Source: Molossus alvarezi
Taxonomy: Eukaryota > Chordata > Mammalia > Chiroptera > Molossidae
Length of the DNA: 64,000 nt
Assembly: GCA_037176705.1 (NCBI GenBank)
Contig: CM073886.1
Location: 13,786,501-13,850,500, forward strand
Direction: 5' to 3'
Position numbers and translations under genes: made by a program. Position 1 is the first letter of the stretch, and every line of letters begins with the position of its first letter. Positions 34,778 to 45,698 of this stretch are shown here, in pieces. The notes beneath the pieces were generated by a model, which worked only from the letters and a program-made list of their open reading frames with translations, had not been told where the DNA came from and searched no databases.

Positions 34778-36918
34778 AAAAAATCTTTATCGTTGAATGT
34801 ATTACAGATGTTTCTCATTTTTCCCCCATTGACCACCTCCCCCACCCCCCCCTCCTGCCTTTTCCCACACTTGTCTGTGTCCATAGGTTATGCATATAAG
34901 TTCTTTGGTTTATTTCTTCCCACCCCCCCAACCCCTTTCCCTTTGAGGTTTGTCAGTCTAGCAATGAATTTGTACTTCTTAATCTCTTCACTTTTTTCAC
35001 CCATTCCCCCAACCGCCCCCATCTGGCAACCAACAACATGTTCTCTGTATCTATGAGAATGTTTTTGTTCCTCCTGTTCATTTTGTTTGTAGATTCCATT
35101 GTTGATAGATATGTATTCATTGCCATTTTGTTTGTTCATATATTTTATCTTTTTCTTCAAAAAGACCCTTCATCATTTCATATAATAACGGTTTGGTGGT
35201 GACAAACTCCTTTAACTTTTTCTTGTCTGGGAAGCTCTTTATGTGGCCATTGATTTTAAATGACAGCTTTGCAGGATAGAGTAATCTTGATCGTAGGTTC
35301 TTGCTTTTCATCACTGTGAATATTTCTTGCCACTCCCTTCTGGCCTGCAAAGTTTCTTTTGAGAAATCAGCTGACAGCCTTATGGGAACTCCCTTGTATG
35401 TAACTAACTGTTTTTCTCTTGTTGCTTTTAAGATTCTCTCTTTGTCTTGAACCTTTTGCATTTTGATGATGATGTGTCTTGGTGTGGGCCTCTTGGGGTT
35501 CATCTTGTTTGGGACTCTCTGTGCTTTCTGGACTTGTATGTCTGTTTCCTTCACCAAGTTAGGAAAATTTTCTGCCATTATTGTTTCAAACAGGTTTTCA
35601 ATTTCTTGTTCTCGCTCTTCTCTTTCTGGCACCCCCAAGATGCAAATGTTGGCACGCTTGAAGTTGTCCCAGAGGCTCCTTACACTATCCTCATTTTTTT
35701 GGATTCTTTTTTCTTTTTGCTGTTCTGATTGGGCAATTTTTGCTTCCTTATATTCCAAATCAATGGTTTGCTTCTTGGATTTATGTACTCTACTATTGAA
35801 TCTGTGTAAATTATTCTTTATCTCAGTTAATGCCTTCTTCATTTCTGACTGTGCATCCATCATTTCTGACTGGTCCTTTTTTATGCTTTTGAGACCCTCA
35901 CTGAGTTCACTGAGGTTCTCACTAAGTTCATTGAGCATCCTTATAAGCAGTATTTTGAACTCGGTATCTGTTAGGTTGCTTATCTCCATTTCGCTTAGTT
36001 CTTTTCTTGGGGTTTTGTTCTGTTCTTTCATTTGGGACCTGTTTCTTTGTCTCCTCATTTTGGCTGCCTCCCTGTGTTTGTTTCTGTGTATTACTTAACG
36101 AGAGGTATGGGGCTATCTGAGACCAGATGCTGCTTGTTTGAAAGAACTTAGGAAAACCTGAAGCAGGATCCAAGACAGGCCTATACTATGGTTAAGCAAT
36201 TGGCAACAGGTTGGGTGGGCCTGAAAGTTGGGAGGGGCGGGGCCTCAGGGAGTCACCAGGGCGGGGCTACCAGTGTGAGCCAGGTTGCTGGAGTTCCAGA
36301 TATGGCGACTGTCTGCTGCCCCAGGGAAGGGCTCACCAAAGGAACAAAGGCCTCTGACAGCACGTTTGTTCCGGAGAAAGCCCCCTCTCCAGCCCTTGCT
36401 CCAGTGCCAAACAGTTCAGTTCTTCCCTGTATGTCTCTGGCGCCCCTCGAGCTGCCTACCCTCCAAGCTTAGAGGGAGTGAGTCCGATAAGTCTGTGCGC
36501 GGGCCCTTTAAGGAGCTGCCTGGGGCTCCAGTTGCGTCAGCCCCTCTGAGCCTCAGTTCCCGCTGGTTTTCCAGCCAGAAGTTATGGGGACTTCTCTTCC
36601 TGGCACTGGAACCCTGAGCGGGGCGTCTGGTGTGAGGCGGGGACCCCTCAGTCCTCAGGGAGGACCTTCCCAGCCGAGGTGTCCTCCTGATTTTTATCTG
36701 CCACATGTGGGTGTGGGACCAGCCTGTCCGCCTCCGTCCCCCCCTCCCAGTCTCGATGTGGCTGCTGCTTTAATTCCGTAGTTGTAAGACTTCCATTCAG
36801 CTCGATTTCAGGGGGTTTTGAATGATGGTTGTTCTGTAGATTAGTTGTAACTTTGATGTGGTTGTGGGAGGACATGATACCACGTTTACCTACCCACCAT
36901 CCTGACCGGAAGTCCAAC
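34778..36918 (-). mobile_element. HAL1 (ORF1-only L1), intact ORF1
   Basis: Minus-strand element with 5' end GGACTTCCGGTCAGGATGG near 36914, about 0.85 kb of 5' region, an open ORF1 (35117-36058), then a 3' UTR of about 340 bases and a short A-tail, with no ORF2 at all. Flanked by the 10-bp repeat TATTCTTTTT (34768-34777, 36919-36928). Less decayed than the plus copy. Confidence 0.92.
35117..36058 (-). CDS. L1-type ORF1 protein of HAL1, 313 codons
   Basis: Open from MRRQRNRSQMKEQNKTPRKE to the stop. The order follows L1 ORF1p: a basic N-terminus; a long helical, probably coiled-coil segment at about residues 35-135 (LSENLSELSEGLKSIKKDQS); an RRM-like region around NICILGVPEREEREQEIENL (about 139-175); and a C-terminal domain with ETLQARREWQEIFTVMKS and LYPAKLSFKINGHIKSFPDK. 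ORF1p is an RNA-binding chaperone that forms trimers and L1 RNP particles (family knowledge). It has no reverse transcriptase of its own, so movement would need L1 ORF2 in trans. Slightly shorter than human L1 ORF1p (338 residues). Whether it is expressed is unknown; it lies in an IFT140 intron in sense orientation. Confidence 0.88.
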   Translation of the reverse strand: MRRQRNRSQMKEQNKTPRKELSEMEISNLTDTEFKILLIRMLNELSENLSELSEGLKSIKKDQSEMMDAQSEMKKALTEIKNNLHRFNSRVHKSKKQTIDLEYKEAKIAQSEQQKEKRIQKNEDSVRSLWDNFKRANICILGVPEREEREQEIENLFETIMAENFPNLVKETDIQVQKAQRVPNKMNPKRPTPRHIIIKMQKVQDKERILKATREKQLVTYKGVPIRLSADFSKETLQARREWQEIFTVMKSKNLRSRLLYPAKLSFKINGHIKSFPDKKKLKEFVTTKPLLYEMMKGLFEEKDKIYEQTKWQ

Positions 36919-36928
36919 TATTCTTTTT

Positions 36929-37190
36929 GTTTGTTTTGTTTTCTTATCCTCACCGGAGGACATTTTTTCCATTTTTTGTTGAGACAGAGAGGGAGGGAGA
37001 GCGAGGAAGAGAGAGAGAGAGAGAGAAACATCGATGTGAATGGGACACATCGATTGGTTGCCACCCACACGACCCAACCAGGGCCAGGGAAAAACTGCAA
37101 CCGAGGTACGTGCCCTTAGCAGGAACCAAACCCAGGCCTCTCTGGAATGCATGTCGACGCTCTAACTGCTGAGCCAAACCAGCCACGGCC
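36929..37190 (-). mobile_element. VES SINE adjoining the 5' end of HAL1
   Basis: Full-length, head ending AACCAGCCACGGCC. The sequence GCCATG(A/G)TAAGTATTCTT flanks the VES+HAL1 block as a whole (34757-34774 and 37188-37205), so the HAL1 appears to have inserted in the tail or duplication of this older VES. Confidence 0.92.
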
Positions 37191-37235
37191 ATGGTAAGTA
37201 TTCTTCACCTTAACACAAAACACTAATACAGTTAC

Positions 37236-37672
37236 TGGGTTGAATGACGGCCACCAAAAGATATGTCCACTTGGAACCTGTAAATGTGACCTTATTTGGA
37301 AAAAGGGTCTATGCAGGTGTTAAGGATTTCAAGAGGAGAACATTCTGGATTAGGGTGGGCCCTGAATCCAAGGACAAGTGTCCTTACAGGACACAGAAGA
37401 GAAACACAGACACAGGGAGCAGGCCATGAGAAGATCGAAGCAGAGACTGCAGTGATGTGTCTACATGCCAAGGAGTGCCAAAGATTGTCAGCAAGCACTG
37501 GACACTGGAAGACGCATGGAATGAATTCTCCCTCAGAGCCTCAGAAGGAGCCAACGAGCCCACAGCTGGATTCTGTACTTTTAGCTTCCTGAACTGTGAG
37601 AAAATAAACCTCTATTGTTTTAACTCAGATTGTGATAATTTTTTATGGCAGGCTCTGCAAACTAATATAGCA
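37236..37672 (+). mobile_element. MLT1-like LTR (MaLR)
   Basis: TGGGTTGAATGACGGCC start, AAAAGATATGTCCACTTGGA, CTTATTTGGAAAAAGGGTCT, GGTGGGCCCTGAATCCA, and end AACTGTGAGAAAATAAA ... ACTAATATAGCA. This is the known MLT1 order. No internal retroviral coding region adjoins, so it is a solo LTR. Confidence 0.8.
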
Positions 37673-38144
37673 TGTCAGCTGCCGGGTTCTAGCAAGTGTG
37701 GGTGGGATACAGGCAGGTAGGGGTTCTTTTAAATCACCAAGAGGGAACAGAATAGTGTGCTAGGTCTGTCATCTTGAAGGTATGCCTTGCTCCCATCCTG
37801 GACTCCCCCTCAGACACATACAAGGAAAGGCCTGTCCAAAGATATCACGCCCTGAACTAGGTTCCTTTTGCCCCTAAGATGCACAGCAAACATTTCCTTC
37901 CATTTCATAACCCCATATACTCAAGGTCCTGTAATCAAGTCCTTTTCAGTGCAAAAGGCCCTTGCCCTGCCTACTGATTTCTGAAATTACAACAGTTATA
38001 GATGGAGCAGCTCTCCCAGAATCCATTTTTACAACCAACCCCCTGGTGAGGGGAATCTGATCTGGCTGGGGAAAGCCAGTGTGCTGGCACTGGTTTGATT
38101 TAGAGACAGCATTTTAAACTTTGCCCTAACTGTCTTTATCGTCA

Positions 38145-38297
<153 letters not shown>

Positions 38298-38329
38298 CTA
38301 AACATTTCATCCTTCCTCAGGGGTTAAGA

Positions 38330-38515
38330 AGCATTGTCATACATGTCCCCTAATTCGCCTTTGACCTCAACAGCTTTGTGAGGGATGTCTTTTTGGCATG
38401 TTACAGATGAGGAAAGTGAGGCTCTGAAGGGCAGGGAACTGCTCAAAGCCAAGCTGGAAGTGGCAGCCTGTGAAGGCTCCGGCCTGATGTGAAAACTCAG
38501 CGCTGGGGCCTGCAC
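38330..38515 (-). mobile_element. MIR SINE fragment
   Basis: GTTACAGATGAGGAAAGTGAG followed by CAAAGCCAAGCTGGAAGTGG is the reverse text of the MIR core. Old and divergent. Confidence 0.65.
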
Positions 38516-38749
38516 CACTTATGAGTGGCATCTCTTTCCTCCCACCTGGCAGCACAGCACCTATGACGGTACGATTGTTTAAGCAAGTCTGCTTATCTTA
38601 TGTGGAACTTGGGAGGCCACAAGCTCTAGTCTCTGTCTCCATACAGGTTCTTCTCTAGTTTAGGGAGATGATGATACACACAAGACAGAAAATATTTCAG
38701 CACCTGCTGTGCTGTTTGTCCTACTGGGTAGATAAGAAGTTTGTCCTTG

Positions 38750-39003
38750 CCCTGGCCGGTTTGGCTCAGCGGTTCGAGCGTCCGCCTGCGGTCCGGAGAG
38801 ACCCGGGTTCGGTTCCCGCTAAGGGCATGTACCTCGGTTGCGGTTTGTCCCCGGCCCTGGTTGGTCGTGTGGGTGGCAGCCACTCGATGAGTCCCTTCAC
38901 GTCGATGTTTCCCTCTCTCTCTCTTCCTCTCTCTCCCTCCCACTCTGTCTGTACAAAAAATGGAAAAATGTCCTCGAATGAGGATAAAAAAAAAAAAAAA
39001 AAA
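38750..39003 (+). mobile_element. VES SINE, close to consensus
   Basis: Head CCCTGGCCGGTTTGGCTCAG through the CT-rich domain to TCCTCGAATGAGGAT and a 20-base A-run. Perfect 16-bp duplication AAGAAGTTTGTCCTTG at 38734-38749 and 39004-39019. Among the youngest copies here. Confidence 0.97.
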
Positions 39004-39314
39004 AAGAAGTTTGTCCTTGCCCCTAGGGGGGTCTACACTAGGAGAGAGGAAAAGATGTGAATTACCAGCAAGAAAAGTGTTAGAACTTCATTCAACAGAG
39101 CATTAGAGGAAAAGAAAAACAGGGAGTCATATGAGAGAGAGAGGTGATAACCAGCACAAACACCCCCAGAAGGGCATGAGGTGTTCAACTGAACACACGG
39201 AGGGCCCATCCTTGGAAAGAGCAGTGACAAGTCCTCGGGTGAGGTGACAGGGCTGAGGTCAGGATAGATGAAGGTAAGACCTGAGCCAGCTGGGGAGCAT
39301 GTCTTGATGGTCAC

Positions 39315-39723
39315 TGCAGGCTGGAAGCTATCCCCCAAAGATATGTCCTAATCCCTGAAACCTGTGAATATTAGCTTATATGGCTAAAGATATCAAGGCC
39401 TTGAGATGAGGGAATTATCCAGGTGGTCCCTAAATACAGTCACAAGTGTCACTATTAAGAGGGAGGTAGATTTCAGACAGGAACAATGACAATGGAGACC
39501 GAGACTGGAATGATATGACCCCAAGTCAAGGATTGCCAATAGTCACCAAAAGCTGGAAGAAGCAAGAAACAGATTCCTCCCCAGAGCTCTGGAGGGAGTG
39601 TGGCCCTGTTGACACCTGATTTTGGCCCAGTGGAACTGATTCTGGACTTCTGACCTCTCCAACTGTGAGAGAATAGTTTCTGTTTAAGCCACTCGGTTTG
39701 TGCAGCCTCAGAAAACTCATACA
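39315..39723 (+). mobile_element. MLT1-like LTR (MaLR), second copy
   Basis: Same order as at 37236: CCCCCAAAGATATGTCCTAAT, GGTGGTCCCTAAATACAGTC, CAAAAGCTGGAAGAAGCAAG, AACTGTGAGAGAATAGTTTC. An IFT140 exon lies between the two LTRs, so they are separate insertions and not one provirus. Confidence 0.78.
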
Positions 39724-40293
39724 GGCATGTGCTGAAGAGTGGAGGACAAAGGCAGCCCAGTGAAACAGAGAGTTGGCAAGATTGATGGGACACAGAGAGT
39801 TGTTTGAGAGTGATGAAGCCTCTCTGATGATCCACCCTGAAATTCACAGAGGCTGGCCTTGCTGGAGATGCCATAGGGCTCACTGCTGTGTGTGGTCTGG
39901 AACCAGTTCAAAAGTCGGGTGTGTAGTAGCTCCCTCCCCTGGAAAGCACTGCGGTTATAAGTGCTCATGTAGCCTTATTTGAGTTGTTTTATTGTCCTGG
40001 AGCCTAGGAGGGCTGGCTGGTCCTAGATCCAGTGGTACTTCTCAGTCACCTTGACTGGCTTCAATAGGGTGAAGCCCAGGAGGCCTGAGAGGCCCTGGCA
40101 GCTCGGGGCCAGAGCTGCAGCACTGACTCTGGAATCACAGGCACAGGCATGAGAACTGATGTGAGAGTCTCCCCGTGGCCCTGCGCCAGCCCTCTGCCCA
40201 CATCACAGCACCAATACCCCCTTCCATTAGATGGTGAGAAAACAAAGCAGGGTGCTGAATCCTTTCTGCTGGCGGGGTGGGGGCAACTCCTAC

Positions 40294-40366
40294 CTGCATT
40301 TCGTAATGTGGCTCCAGAAGGCTCAAAGATTGCCACTTGTTTCCCATTCCAGACAGCGACAGCATC
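40294..40366 (-). CDS. IFT140: IFT140 exon (about residues 454-478)
   Basis: The smallest exon in the window, 73 bp, encoding [20 protein letters not shown] and LRNA. The acceptor is preceded by a T-run ending TTTTAG and the donor is [20 protein letters not shown] is a WD40 blade closing strand running into the next opening strand. The glycine codon split at its end (G|GT) is completed at 38266. It lies only about 135 bp downstream of the previous exon. Confidence 0.95.
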
Positions 40367-40501
40367 CTAAAAAAATCGTGGAAGTTAAAAAGCAACCTGC
40401 CATCTGGGCCCCTTACCATCCTGAATGGCCCTGCAACTGACCACGTCTTTTGTTTACACTGAAGACCCCCAATCAACCCTGTGGGCCACACTCACAGATA
40501 C

Positions 40502-40705
40502 CTTGGTGGCGAACACTCCGCTGATGTGCATGTCTGTGCGCAGGCTGTGCGTCACCCCCGTGGACAGAAAAGACACATGGAGTAAGCTTGGGGAAATCTG
40601 CACCACGGCCACCTGCTGGTGGAAGTGCGACAACATGGCCTGCTCACTGAGGATCACCACAGAGCTGATGTTGTTCACTGCCAGAAGGTTCTTCCTGGAG
40701 CCCCA
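40502..40705 (-). CDS. IFT140: IFT140 exon (about residues 386-453)
   Basis: A 204-bp exon, phase 0 at both ends, encoding [20 protein letters not shown] through [20 protein letters not shown] to [10 protein letters not shown]. The donor is GTATCT. The acceptor ends AAG rather than CAG or TAG, and its pyrimidine run is modest and lies about 18 bases upstream. The boundary is nevertheless fixed by joining QIK|WGSRKN, which matches human QIQWGSRKN. The exon closes one propeller region and opens the next. Confidence 0.95.
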
Positions 40706-41185
40706 CTTCATTTCCACGTTGGATAGAAAGAACCGCAGGTGTGAACAGAGGAGGAGAGAGACAGTCAGGGGAACATGATACATATGAGGATTCGTAAACA
40801 ATTTCCAAGCACTATTTCTTCTTACTGTAAAAATAATTATTTAAAACACTTTATAAGTATAAAATGTGTACTTTGTAGAAAATGTTAAAATATTGACCCT
40901 CAGAGCTGAGACGCAGCAGGTCCTTACCTGTGCAGCTCTTCAAGCTCGCGTCTGTTCTGAAAATCTCCTACCATTTATTTTTCTGACGTTAATTTAGGGA
41001 TGCTTATATTTAAAAATTCATAACAAATCTAACACAATGTATTAAATTATTCAGCTTTCCTCTGGTGATATTAAATGGTACATTCATAATTTCATGTTAA
41101 ACATTCAAATCTATATAAATCTGTTTATGGAGTTCCTATTCCATTCCACTGATATATTTATCCACTCCTGAGTAACCACTGTTTT

Positions 41186-41367
41186 TTTAAATTTTTATTT
41201 ATTGATTTGAGAGAGAAAGAAAGAGAGAGAGAGAAACATTGATTTGTTGTTTCACTTATTTATGCATTCATTGCTTGCTTCTTGTATGTGCCCTGACCTG
41301 GGATCAACCTGCAACCTTGGCGTATTGGGGCAACATTCTAACCAACTGAGCCACTCGGCCAGGGACA
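41186..41367 (-). mobile_element. Old VES-type SINE
   Basis: Divergent copy with GA run and end GAGCCACTCGGCCAGGGA. Duplication TAACCACTGTTTT at 41173-41185 and 41368-41380. Confidence 0.88.
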
Positions 41368-41433
41368 TAACCACTGTTTTAATTGCTATAGTTTTGAGAT
41401 ATATTCTAGTATATTATACAGAAATGTTCTCAT

Positions 41434-41643
41434 TGGCCTGGCCTGTGTGGCTCAGTGGTTAAGCGTTGACCCAAGCACCAAGTGGTCACTGGTTCAATTT
41501 CTGGTCAGGACACATGCCCAGTGGGTCCAATTCCCAGTGGGGGGCATGCAGGAGGTGGACAATCGATGTTCTCTCTCTTTGATGTTTCTCTTTCTCTCTT
41601 CCTTATGCTCTAAAATCAATAAAGAAAAAATATTTTTAAAAAA
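41434..41643 (+). mobile_element. VES SINE, second subfamily, first of a tandem pair
   Basis: Head GGCCTGGCCTGTGTGGCTCAG, tail AAATCAATAAAG. AGAAATGTTC lies at 41420 and again at 41644, directly before the next VES. Confidence 0.9.
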
Positions 41644-41655
41644 AGAAATGTTCCA

Positions 41656-41899
41656 ACCTGGCCAGTTTGGCTCAGTGGTTAGAGCGTTGGCCTGAGGACC
41701 AGAGAGACCTGGGTTTGGTTCCTGCTAAGGGCATGTACCTCGGTTGCAGTTTGTCCCCGGCCCTGGTTGGGGTTGTGTGGGTGGCAACCAGTCAATGTGT
41801 CTTTCTCACATTGATGTTTCTTTCTCTCTTTTCCTCCCTCTCTCCCTCCCCCTCTATCTGAAGATAAAAGCAAAAATGTCCTCGGGTGAGAAAAAAAAA
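41656..41899 (+). mobile_element. VES SINE inserted in its neighbour's duplication
   Basis: Typical head and TCCTCGGGTGAG tail. AGAAATG(T/C)TC occurs before it and again after its A-tail at 41900, so it landed in the right-hand duplication of the VES at 41434. Confidence 0.92.
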
Positions 41900-41974
41900 A
41901 GAAATGCTCTGATTGTTTATAAATTTTTTTCCTGGCCATCTGCTCTCCCAGATGAGTTAAGAATTGCTGTGTTG

Positions 41975-42226
41975 CCCTGGCAGGTTTGGCTCAGCAGTAA
42001 AGCGTCAGCCCGCGGACCAATGCCTCATGGGTTCAATTCCGAACAAGGGTACATACCTCGGTTGTGGTTCATCCCTGGCCGGAATTGGGTTATGTGGGAG
42101 GCAACCAGTCGATGTGTCCCTCTCACATCGATGTTTCTTTCTCTCTCTCTCTTGCTCTTCCTCTCTCTCCCTCTCACTCTATCTGAAGATAAATAGAAAA
42201 ATATCCTTGGGTGAGGATTTAAAAAA
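41975..42226 (+). mobile_element. VES SINE
   Basis: Full-length. 16-bp duplication with one mismatch, AAGAATTGCTGTGTTG (41959) and AAGAATGGCTGTGTTG (42227). Confidence 0.95.
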
Positions 42227-42424
42227 AAGAATGGCTGTGTTGAGTTCTTCTAGGAAAGAAAAGTCATTACTTTTACTGTGCATACATGTCATTTGTAGAT
42301 TTATTTGGGAAGAAATGACACTTTTACAAGACTGAAGTTTCTCTTTGAGGAACATGATATATCTAACATTTACTCAGTTTTCTTTTATGTCCTTTAGAAA
42401 AGTTAGTGTGGCTCGTTCTATTGT

Positions 42425-42675
42425 TTTATTTATTTTTAATTTATATTTATCCTCACCTGAGGATATGTTTTTATTGATTTTAAAGAGAGAAGAAAGGGGG
42501 TGGGGGGAGAAAGAAACATCAATGTGAGAGAAAAACATCGATCGGTGGCCTCCTATTTGCACCCTGACAGGGGACCTAACTCGCAGCCTAGGTATGTGCC
42601 CCGACTGGGAACTGAACCCACAGTCTTTTGATGTATGGGATGATGCTCCAACCACCCGAGCCACCATGCCAGGAC
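42425..42675 (-). mobile_element. VES SINE
   Basis: TATCCTCACCTGAGGATA tail motif, head CGAGCCACCATGCCAGGAC. The flanking repeat is weak. Confidence 0.88.
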
Positions 42676-43133
42676 TTGTTCTGTTATTTCAAATGGCTTT
42701 TTTTTTTTTTCATTACCAGTGAGGATACACATGTTTTTCATGCATTTTACTAACTACTCTTAGGTAAATTATCTCCATCATTTTTTTCACTAAAATTCTT
42801 AATATTTTTCTTTTTATTTCGAGAGTATGTTTATTAAAGCTGGGGACAGTGAAACAAAGGAAGGGCTTAGGATAGAAGAAGCAACAGGAGAGAGCCTAGG
42901 CAGTGTTCTGCTTTGGCCCTCTAGAAATGTTAGAGCAAAGAAGTGAGCCAGGACAGGGCTGCTGTTAGTACTGAAAAGTCAGAGAAAGGGGGCCTCGGAG
43001 ACAGGTTCAGTGGGTTAGCTCGGGATGAGCCGCCCCTGCCCATTGCTCCTCTGGTTGCAAGTCTCACAGGAACCCTTTGTGTTTAGGAGTAAAAAGTAAA
43101 GATGCACGCCTGAGAGGAAATAAAGGGGAGGGG

Positions 43134-43245
43134 GACCCTGGCCAGTGTGGGTCAGTGGTTAGAGTGTTGGCCCACTCACTGAAGGGTCGAAGGTTCGATT
43201 CCTGGTCAAAGGCATGTACCTGGGTTGCAGGTTTGATCCCTGTCA
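43134..43245 (+). mobile_element. VES SINE, 5' part only
   Basis: Head ACCCTGGCCAGTGTGGGTCAG to GGTTTGATCCCTGTCAGAG. The CT-rich part and tail are missing. Confidence 0.82.
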
Positions 43246-43781
43246 GAGAGAGCCCATTTAATATTCTCCTTATGTCAGTTTTCTTCAAGTCCTTTATTCA
43301 AAGATATCACTAAAGATAAGCCATAGGTTTAAAAAAATAACTGTAAAGATTCCCTTTTCCCACAGAAAAGCAAAAACAACAAAAGAGTTGCATGTCAACT
43401 TCATATTAAAATAAAGAAAACAATATGCATTGAGAATCGGGAAACACTGTTTTGAGCTCAGATTTTCCTTTAATTCTAGTCTTGTTCTCCATTGTCCAGT
43501 TTGAAATAAGTTTCTGTGTACTCAAACTTGTTAATCTTTGTTTTGCAACTACTTTTATTACTTTAAATCTGAAAAAGTTCTATTTTCTCTACAGATCTGA
43601 TATTATGTGCTATTTTTAGCCAGTTATTCTGTACTAATTTGTAAAATACTTAACTTGTTAATTTATATTTAAACTATTTTTAAATATGGCCTGAGAAGAG
43701 AATCTTGAAATAATTGCTATAAGGTATCCCTAAACTATTTACTAGGTAATTTTACTTCCCAGATTAGTATAGGATTAAGTA

Positions 43782-44020
43782 CATGTTTTTGGTTGTTTGT
43801 TAATCCTACCCAAGGATATTTTTCCATTGACTTTGCAGGGGGGCACATTGTGAGAGAGACACAGTTGATGTGAGAGAGAGACAGTGATTGGCTACCTCCC
43901 ATATGACCACAGTGGGGGCTAGGGATTGGGCCCGCAACCCAGGTATGTGCCCTTGACAGGGAATTGAACCTGTGACCCTTCAGCCGATGTTCTAACCACT
44001 GAGCCAAACTGGCCAGGACT
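43782..44020 (-). mobile_element. VES SINE
   Basis: Perfect 11-bp duplication AGGATTAAGTA at 43771-43781 and 44021-44031. The GA-rich part is reduced. Confidence 0.93.
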
Positions 44021-44710
44021 AGGATTAAGTAAACTTTAATTTAAGACACCCACACAGAGCAGATCTGGAGTCAACTTCCAGGATGGCAAGGATGAGGAGC
44101 CCTGAGGACGTAACAGGCATAACTGGTAAAAATTATAAGAAACAACAACCATCTAATTCTCTGGAAATTGGGCATAAAGCAAATGGAGAACGATTTATTC
44201 AAGAAAGCCTATCATTTTGGTAAGAACAGAAGAGTCCATAACACCTGAGCCACTCTGCTCCCCTCCTCCTGGCCCCCAGCTCACTATGACAGCAGTTCTA
44301 CCTGAGAGGACAAGACGGGGCTCCCTCGCCTCCAGCTCCCCCCAGGTGAGGGCTGCAGCTTGTCGCTGGGAAGGGCTAATGGGCAGCATTTCCCATTCCC
44401 TTGGCTCTGTGTTACAGAGGCTAATTCCAGGTGAGCGGGGCAGAGAGGCGGGGGCTCCCTCCCTCCACCAGCCCCTGCTCACAGGCCTGGTAGTGTGAGA
44501 AGACTGGGCCCCATGCCCTTGCCCCAGCTTGCTCACAGGGTAAAAGCTCCATGCTGGGAGAGGCATTCTGAGAGGCTACTGCACCCAGTTCCATGCTCAT
44601 GAAGCAGGTGTCATTAGAGAGAAGCTGGCCACTGTCCCCACTCCCAACCTCTGGAGAACTAAGATTGTTTTTTTCCAAGTGAGAGGCTGTCCATAAGAAT
44701 AGAGAGTTCT

Positions 44711-44934
44711 GCCCTGGCCAGTTTGGCTCAGCAGTTAGAGCATCAACCCTTGGACCAAAGAGTCGTGGGTTCAATTCCGGTCAAGTGCATGTACCTTGGT
44801 TGTGGTTTGGTCCCCGGCCCTGGTCGGGTCGTGCAGGAGGTAACCAGTAGTTGTGTCCCTCTCACATCGATGTTTCACTCTCTCTCCGTCTGAAGGCAAA
44901 TGGAAAAATATCCTCGAGTGAGGATTTAAAAAAA
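44711..44934 (+). mobile_element. VES SINE
   Basis: Shortened CT-rich part, TATCCTCGAGTGAGGAT tail. 15-bp duplication AGAATAGAGAGTTCT (44696) and GGAATAGAGAGCTCT (44935), two mismatches. Confidence 0.93.
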
Positions 44935-45698
44935 GGAATAGAGAGCTCTGAGGCACTCCCCAAAGAAATTGACTTCATTCAAACTGTAATGTGGGTATGT
45001 TCAAGCCTAAGGATGTTCTTGAACAGTGGAGGTGTTTTGGTGGTAAGCCTTTAGAAGAGGCTGGTAGCTTCATGAGAACAGTAAGCTCAGCAACACGCCT
45101 GACAGTATACAGTGAGCACCGGGGAAAAAGACACCTAGAAAGAGCATAGGGATCTTAGAACAAACCCCACACACAGAAGTCAAAGGCCAACCCTGCCCAG
45201 ATTTAACTGGACCAGACTGTGGAGCAGTTGGTGTCCCACAGAGTTGTAGAAAACAACAAAGCTGCCAACTGGGGGCCTAACACGGTCTGTGATACTAGAC
45301 AGAAGGAGGAAGCTTAACAGAGAGACCATGGAAAGAACAGTCAAAGAGAGCCCCCCTAAAATCACCAGTGTCCCAGGGATGACTGTGTAGATGCCCCAGG
45401 CTGGGCCCTCTGAGGAGCAATGTCAGAGGCTTCACACTACAGGGAAAAGAGCTGTTGCTACAGTGGTCCCTCCAGCCAGTCACTACACAGACAATTAAAC
45501 AACAGCAACAACGTGAGTCGGGCAGGTGAGGCAGTATTCCAGAGTTGACACAATATTTTAACTAAAATGTCTAGTTTGCTACAAAAAATTAAGTGTCATG
45601 CAATACAGAAGAATATGACTCACACACAGGAAAAAAATGCAGGCAACAGAAACTGCCACCAGAGGGCCCAGATGTTGGACTTAAAGACTCTGAAGTAG

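Noticed and set aside
38750..38830. tRNA-like head with internal promoter boxes
   Set aside because: GGTTCGGTTCCC resembles a B box, but this is the tRNA-derived head of VES. No cloverleaf with anticodon arm can be formed, so it is not a tRNA gene.
41434..42226. Regularly spaced repeated units resembling an array such as CRISPR
   Set aside because: The units are 210-250-bp SINEs with A-tails and individual target duplications in a mammalian genome.
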